60,317 bases of DNA. Origin: Chlorobiota bacterium. GTDB taxonomy: Bacteria > Bacteroidota > Ignavibacteria > OLB7. The notes below the pieces were generated by a model, which had not been told where the DNA came from, ran no database searches, and was given only the letters and a program-made list of their open reading frames with translations. The DNA is taken from NCBI GenBank assembly GCA_016788565.1, contig JAEUSP010000083.1:1-60317 (forward strand). The letters run 5' to 3'. A program made the translations under genes and the position numbers. Each line of letters begins with the position of its first letter. Within the stretch, counting starts at the first letter, position 1. Shown here in pieces: positions 55,908-60,317 of this stretch.

Positions 55908-57026
55908 ATGAGCAATCTGAAAAACTTCCCAACCCTTACCGAGCAAACGCTGGCGGTTTCCCCGATTGAGCGTTCGCAGACCATCCCCTCCGATTGGTAC
56001 ATCAATCCAGAGTTCCACCAGATTGATAGCCAAGCCGTTTTCTTGCAAACATGGCAGTGGGTTGGGCATCTGGGCCAGGTGGCCAACCCGGGCGATTACT
56101 TCCTTGCTTCCGTTGCCGATAACCCTTTGATTCTGCTTCGCGACCGCGATGATGCCTTGCGTGGATTCTACAACGTCTGCCGCCACCGCGGCGGGCCGTT
56201 GGCCACCGATGAATCAGGGAACTGCACGATGCTGCAATGCAAGTACCACGGCTGGACCTATCGCTTGGATGGAGCATTGCGCGGGGTGCCAAAGTTCGAC
56301 CGGGTGGAGCTGTTCAATCGGGATGACTACGGGTTGATTCCGATAGCCGTGGCGGTGTGGGAAGGGTTGATCTTTGTGCATCTGGGGGAGCAGCCCCCGC
56401 CGATTTCCACAGTGCTGGAAGGAATCGCCGAACGGATTGCGCCGATCTCACTTCTCACCAAACGATTCTTCCGCAGGGTGGAGTACCGGGTGGAGTGCAA
56501 CTGGAAAATCTACATTGACAACTACTTGGAAGGCTACCACGTCCCGCTGGTGCATCCCGAGTTGATGAAGATGCTGGACTTCAACAGCTACATCACCGAA
56601 ACCGCACCCTGGTACTCGTTGCAGTTCAGCCCGATTCGCCCCGGCGGGGATCACCCCTACGGCGATGCCGCGGTGGAATCGGCGGCGGCGTTCTACTACT
56701 TCATCTACCCAAATTTCATGCTAAACATCTTGCCCGGACGGCTGCAAACCAACCTGGTGATCCCGGTATCGCACAACCGAACGTTGGTTCGGTTCGATTA
56801 TTTCTACGATGACATCAAGTCCCCGGAAGCTCTTTCATTTATTCAGGAAGACATTGCCAGCAGCGACCGCATCCAAGCCGAAGATATTGACATCTGCCAG
56901 CGGGTGCAGCGGGGCGTGGCTTCGCGGGCCTACGACCGTGGCCGGTTTTCGGTGGAGTGTGAGCAAGGGGTCTATCACTTCCAGTCGCTGCTGAAGGAGA
57001 GCTACCGGCGGTGGATCAGCCGATAA
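55908..57026 (+). CDS. Rieske-type ring-hydroxylating oxygenase alpha subunit
   Basis: A 372-residue mononuclear non-heme iron oxygenase. The Rieske [2Fe-2S] ligands are Cys91, His93, Cys111 and His114 (CRHRGG ... CKYHGW). The iron site is His211 and His216 in NYLEGYHVPLVHP, with a later Asp in AEDIDICQRVQRG. The residue that usually bridges the two metal sites is Asp, but here it is Glu208, as in CntA and choline-monooxygenase-type enzymes that oxidise quaternary amines. I chose the ATG at 55908 (MSNLKNFPTL). Upstream in-frame codons from 55764 cross repeat-like DNA. No ferredoxin reductase gene is adjacent. Confidence 0.9.
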   Translation: MSNLKNFPTLTEQTLAVSPIERSQTIPSDWYINPEFHQIDSQAVFLQTWQWVGHLGQVANPGDYFLASVADNPLILLRDRDDALRGFYNVCRHRGGPLATDESGNCTMLQCKYHGWTYRLDGALRGVPKFDRVELFNRDDYGLIPIAVAVWEGLIFVHLGEQPPPISTVLEGIAERIAPISLLTKRFFRRVEYRVECNWKIYIDNYLEGYHVPLVHPELMKMLDFNSYITETAPWYSLQFSPIRPGGDHPYGDAAVESAAAFYYFIYPNFMLNILPGRLQTNLVIPVSHNRTLVRFDYFYDDIKSPEALSFIQEDIASSDRIQAEDIDICQRVQRGVASRAYDRGRFSVECEQGVYHFQSLLKESYRRWISR

Positions 57027-57037
57027 ACGCCGGGCGG

Positions 57038-59851
57038 TTATTTCCCCTGGATCAACTCCCACAAGTTGTCAGTCCCCTTCATGCAGAACTCCTCATGCTC
57101 GTGGAAAATGGTGCTAGTTTCCACCGATGTTTTGGGGTCAATCCGCAGCCGCATGTCGTCGGGGTCGCGGTCGCGGTCAAAACGGATCACACCATCCACC
57201 ACCGATTTCTGGCAGACCGCATACACCGACAACGGGTCGGCGTTGAAAATCGCCAGGTCGGCCTCCTTCCCCACCTCAATCGAGCCGACGCGCCCCTCAA
57301 TCCCCAACTGTTTGGCGGGGTTGATGGTGATCAATTTCACCGCTTCATCGTGGGTTAATCCGCCGTAGCGCATCGTCTTGGCTGCCTCGTGGTTCAGATG
57401 CCGGTCAAGCTCGGGCGAGTCGGAGTTGATGGAGGTGGTGACGTTGTTCCGGGTAAGGACTGCGGCGTTGTAGGCGGTGGAGTAATAGACCTCGAACTTG
57501 TAGGCCCACCAATCGGCGAACACCGAGGCCATCGCGCCAAAGTCGGCAAGTTCGGGGGCCACTTTGAACCCTTCGTTGACGTGCTGGAAGGTGAGTTTTT
57601 TGATGCCGAAATCGCGGAAGACCCGCATCAGCATCAGGATTTCATCGGCGCGGTAGCTGTGGCAGTGGACCAAAATTTCCCCCCGCAAAATCCCCGCAAG
57701 CGTTTCCAACCGAAGGTCGTATTCCGGTGGCGTTGCCCGCTGATCTTTCCCTTGCTCATACTGCTCCTTTGCGGCCATGTAGCGTTGCGCTTGGGTGAAG
57801 GCATCGCGCATCACTTGCTCAACCCCCATGCGTGTTGCCGGGCGGACGTTGAACCCGCGCCCATGCACCCGGGTTGGATTTTCCCCCAGGGCAAACTTGA
57901 TGGTTCGGGGGGCGTTTTCCATCACCAATCCTTCGGGGTCGGCTGTGCCGTAGCGCATCTTCATGGTTTGGCACTGGCCGCCGATTGCATTTGCCGATCC
58001 GTGCATCACGTGGGCAATGGTTTTGCCGCCGGCAAGGGCGCGGTAGATAGCAATGTCGTAGGGGTCAATCACATCGCGGATTGCAACTTCGGCGGTGACG
58101 GGGTTGGTCCACTCGTTCACGTCGGTGGTGGCAATGTGGCTGTGGGCATCAATGATTCCAGGCATCACAAATTGCCCGGTGGCATCAATCGTGTCGGTTC
58201 CTGCCGGGGCGGCCAGCCCCTGGCCAATGGCTGCGATGATCCCGTTTTTCACCAAGATGTCGGTCCGCTCCAGCGTCCCGTTTGTCACCGTCAGCACCGT
58301 GCCGTTGCGCACCAGAAGGTTCCCACGTTTGGCGGCATCGCGCCGCAACGCAAGCGCAGGGTTCAGCATCAGCGTGTCGCCAGCGGTAGCGGTTGGGCTG
58401 GCGGTTGGAGTAACGGATGGAGTAGCGGTGTCCCCTTTTTTCTCTTTCGTTTGCTGCGGCTGGTACTCATACTTCCGGCCATCAACAAACACGTAGCGGA
58501 CGGGGCTATCCTTCGCAAACCATGATCCTTTTGTCACCACAAGGTTGGCGATTTTCCCGGGGTCAACCGTTCCCAAACTCTGCTCCAATCCAAGCATCCG
58601 TGCCGGTTCGGTGGTGAGCGCGGCAAGCGCGGCATTTTCCGGCAGCCCGTGCTCAATTGCGGTGCGGACGTTCTGGCGCAGCTTCCCCGCAGCGGCCCCC
58701 AGCGTGCTGAACCCGAACTTCACCCCCGCACGGTTCATCCGCGCAGCATTGGCGAAGAAGGTTGCGCGGCTGCTGGCCTGTTTTGTTTTCAGAATCTTCT
58801 GCTCCATTGCCACATCTTCTGGCCTCTGGGTCCGGTGCCAAAGGTTGAGCGGTGTGGAGGCGATAGAGTCGGCGGAGCTGGATAACGAATCAGCATTGCC
58901 CTTCTCTTTCTTCTCCGTTTCGGCTTGTGGGAAATCGAGCGAGAGGAAGAGGGGGAGCTTGGAATCTTTCAGCACCTGTTCGGCATCCCACCCCTCTTTC
59001 AATCCGGCAAGCATCAACCGGAAGCCCAGGTCCTTCTGCAGATGGAGCGCGCGGCGAACGTCCAGCGCATCCTCCACACGGAACAGCACCGGCTGCGCGC
59101 CGGCCACCACCGGGAAGAACGCGGCGGTGGTTGCGTCCCATGCTGGGCGTTCCATTCCGTTGGAGTTTTTGCCGTACGATTCCGACTGTGAGCGGCGTTG
59201 CTTGGCGTTAGTAAACAGGTTGCGCCACTTGGCCATGATGGCAAAGGTGGTTGCCGGATAGACATCGTTCACCGCCGGAACAAACTGCGCAAACAGTGCC
59301 GAGCCGCCGCGAATCACCATGCCGTCTGGCGAATCGCCCCCCAGGCTGATGATTGCCCCAGCCCCCGGAAGCATCTGGCCACGCGGGACCGTCTGCGCCA
59401 CGGTGAACCCAACCTCACGAAGCGAATCAAGCAACGGGTCCTGGTTGGTGAGCATTGCGCGGACATCACGCTCCGGCTGGATTCCGGCACGGGCGTTTGG
59501 TGGGTTTCCGGGGCGCGGAACCCTGTCATATTTTGGTTCATCGGCTGGCTTGGCCACGCCAGCGTTCGTCATCCCGTCAATAAATCCGGCATAGACTGTC
59601 ATCGAATCTCCCTCGATGATTTCAGCATCGAACGGGATAGCGATATTGGCCCCCACGGCGGTAATCAATCCATCACGAATCAGCAGCGTGCCACGCTCGA
59701 TAACCCGCCCCGGCCCCTGCACAATGCGGGCATTGCGGATAGCAAACGTGCGGGTAACAGGGCCAACTTCGGGTTGCGGATCGCGCGGCTGGGCAAGCAG
59801 CAGCAACGGCGTAGCAACCAGCACTGCAAGAAGGAAGAAGAATCGGGTCAC
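57038..59851 (-). CDS. Amidohydrolase with degenerate N-terminal copy
   Basis: A 937-residue secreted protein with a signal peptide (FFFLLAVLVATPLLLLAQ). Two amidohydrolase-like halves are joined by a Pro/Thr-rich linker (TPSVTPTASPTATAG) near 480-495. The second half carries the metal motif IIDAHSHIA (His570, His572) and HCHSYRADE. It also has a long-range INSDSPELDRH near the C-terminus and LGIEGRVGSIEVGKEADL. In the first half the equivalent HxH is GFIDGMTNAG, with Met94 and Asn96 replacing the histidines, so it is probably not catalytic. Members often act on imidazolones, dipeptides or cyclic amides; the substrate is unknown. It converges with the Rieske gene 11 bases away. Confidence 0.9.
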   Translation of the reverse strand: MTRFFFLLAVLVATPLLLLAQPRDPQPEVGPVTRTFAIRNARIVQGPGRVIERGTLLIRDGLITAVGANIAIPFDAEIIEGDSMTVYAGFIDGMTNAGVAKPADEPKYDRVPRPGNPPNARAGIQPERDVRAMLTNQDPLLDSLREVGFTVAQTVPRGQMLPGAGAIISLGGDSPDGMVIRGGSALFAQFVPAVNDVYPATTFAIMAKWRNLFTNAKQRRSQSESYGKNSNGMERPAWDATTAAFFPVVAGAQPVLFRVEDALDVRRALHLQKDLGFRLMLAGLKEGWDAEQVLKDSKLPLFLSLDFPQAETEKKEKGNADSLSSSADSIASTPLNLWHRTQRPEDVAMEQKILKTKQASSRATFFANAARMNRAGVKFGFSTLGAAAGKLRQNVRTAIEHGLPENAALAALTTEPARMLGLEQSLGTVDPGKIANLVVTKGSWFAKDSPVRYVFVDGRKYEYQPQQTKEKKGDTATPSVTPTASPTATAGDTLMLNPALALRRDAAKRGNLLVRNGTVLTVTNGTLERTDILVKNGIIAAIGQGLAAPAGTDTIDATGQFVMPGIIDAHSHIATTDVNEWTNPVTAEVAIRDVIDPYDIAIYRALAGGKTIAHVMHGSANAIGGQCQTMKMRYGTADPEGLVMENAPRTIKFALGENPTRVHGRGFNVRPATRMGVEQVMRDAFTQAQRYMAAKEQYEQGKDQRATPPEYDLRLETLAGILRGEILVHCHSYRADEILMLMRVFRDFGIKKLTFQHVNEGFKVAPELADFGAMASVFADWWAYKFEVYYSTAYNAAVLTRNNVTTSINSDSPELDRHLNHEAAKTMRYGGLTHDEAVKLITINPAKQLGIEGRVGSIEVGKEADLAIFNADPLSVYAVCQKSVVDGVIRFDRDRDPDDMRLRIDPKTSVETSTIFHEHEEFCMKGTDNLWELIQGK

Positions 59852-60179
59852 GGTTCAGAGCGGAAGGTTGTTTGGATTGGCATATCTCAGCGGCCAAAAC
59901 TGCCAGCTTCAATTTGGCTGGCAATCTACGGCTATGGCATTAATTGTTGGCTTATACTCCGAACAAATTGGTTTGCAAGAATCAAGGGATTGTTCTCCCA
60001 AATTCACGCACCGTCATCGCCCCGACGGGTCGGGGTCTTTGGACAAGGAGTCTTCGACGAAACGATCCCGTGCGTTTCTGGGAAGTCGTCGCACACCATC
60101 CTGGGTGCGAGATGGGCTTCGCCGTAGCTTCACGGTGCCACGTCGCTATCGCTTCTTGTCGAAGCCCCCGACCTGTCGG
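59852..60179. other. Intergenic region with repeats
   Basis: The promoter side of the amidohydrolase gene. It contains a small hairpin at 59901-59922 (TGCCAGC/GCTGGCA). One end of the TATACTC MITE family follows at 59952-59981 with no matching second end. A large imperfect inverted repeat has arms 60024-60058 and 60158-60177 (GACGGGTCGGGG and its complement-like partner). No gene is seen. Confidence 0.5.
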
Positions 60180-60317
60180 CAGGGCTGTTAAGTGTTCAAA
60201 GAAGGAGTAAATTGCAGGCCAAAAACAGATGGAACAAACACTGGTAGCATATCTGCGAACCGTCCCGGACTTCCGAAGCGCGCATGGGAAGCGCTATCAA
60301 CTCGATCACCTGCTGCT
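60180..60317 (+). mobile_element. Left end of an insertion sequence, truncated by window edge
   Basis: CAGGGCTGTTAAGTGTTC at 60180-60197 is a plausible terminal inverted repeat of an ISAs1-type element, because the transposase reading frame starts 49 bases further on. The right end is outside the window. Confidence 0.5.
60229..60317 (+). CDS. Transposase N-terminus (ISAs1-like), partial
   Basis: An open frame from the ATG at 60229 to the window edge encodes 29 residues, MEQTLVAYLRTVPDFRSAHG and onward to KRYQLDHLLL. This matches the DDE-transposase-associated N-terminal pattern (DxR..G..Y.L..lL) of ISAs1 family transposases. The DDE residues would lie to the right, so intactness cannot be judged. 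Confidence 0.6.
   Translation, partial: MEQTLVAYLRTVPDFRSAHGKRYQLDHLL

Noticed and set aside
57389-58525. Open frame of 378 codons opposite the amidohydrolase
   Set aside because: It falls within the amidohydrolase gene and reads as a His/Gly/Val-rich shadow.

Overview
The window looks like chromosome from a fairly GC-rich member of the Bacteroidota/Chlorobiota (FCB) supergroup. Sampled 60-base lines are mostly about 57-62% GC. The lineage signs are three secreted proteins with C-terminal type IX secretion (T9SS) sorting-domain features, a TonB-dependent receptor with a carboxypeptidase-regulatory-like N-terminus, many lipoproteins and outer-membrane barrels, an OmpA/PD40 lipoprotein, and many start codons without a clear Shine-Dalgarno. 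A Kapabacteria- or Ignavibacteria-like lineage is my best guess, but the sequence alone does not prove it. I saw no tRNA, rRNA, CRISPR array or prophage.

Layout. 1-14 kb: mutS faces a leftward four-gene unit (OmpA/PD40 lipoprotein, barrel-like lipoprotein, small lipoprotein, NAD-binding epimerase). Next come a leftward ECF sigma/anti-sigma pair, an M61 peptidase, glmM and a small OmpA protein. 14-21 kb: a leftward peptide-import operon in the order binding protein, YejB-like and YejE-like permeases, then two OppD/OppF-type ATPases. Its first three genes are clearly AT-richer than their surroundings. 21-29 kb: an S41 protease, a helical T9SS cargo protein, a DEAD-box helicase with a long low-complexity tail, a CPA2-type antiporter and a lipoprotein. 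29-39 kb: tyrosine phenol-lyase and tryptophanase side by side, a 1093-residue DUF4062-STAND ATPase-TPR protein, nusB, a leucine-dehydrogenase-like enzyme and a Fic protein with its own likely operator. 39-50 kb: a cysteine-cluster protein, polyphosphate glucokinase, three outer-membrane proteins, argS and two T9SS cargo proteins. 50-60 kb: a GIDE-type membrane protein coupled to a proline-rich secreted protein, a TonB receptor, an FAD oxidoreductase with a Rieske oxygenase, and a two-domain amidohydrolase. The start of an insertion sequence runs off the right edge.

How the genes fit together. Much of the content is envelope biology: T9SS cargo, barrels, lipoproteins, TonB uptake. A second theme is peptide and amino-acid use: peptide importer, M61 and S41 peptidases, tyrosine and tryptophan lyases, and a leucine-type dehydrogenase. 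The lyase pair would release phenol, indole, pyruvate and ammonia from imported aromatic amino acids; that link is inference.

The intergenic DNA is more structured than the gene list suggests. It holds two families of small MITE-like inverted-repeat elements and four short arrays of heptanucleotide (7-bp) repeats, two of them 6-7 bases in front of start codons. It also holds an iterated palindromic operator in front of the Fic gene and a hairpin whose loop carries three 12-bp repeats. The most interesting coding candidate is the DUF4062-STAND-TPR protein, which has the architecture of an NLR-like sensor.
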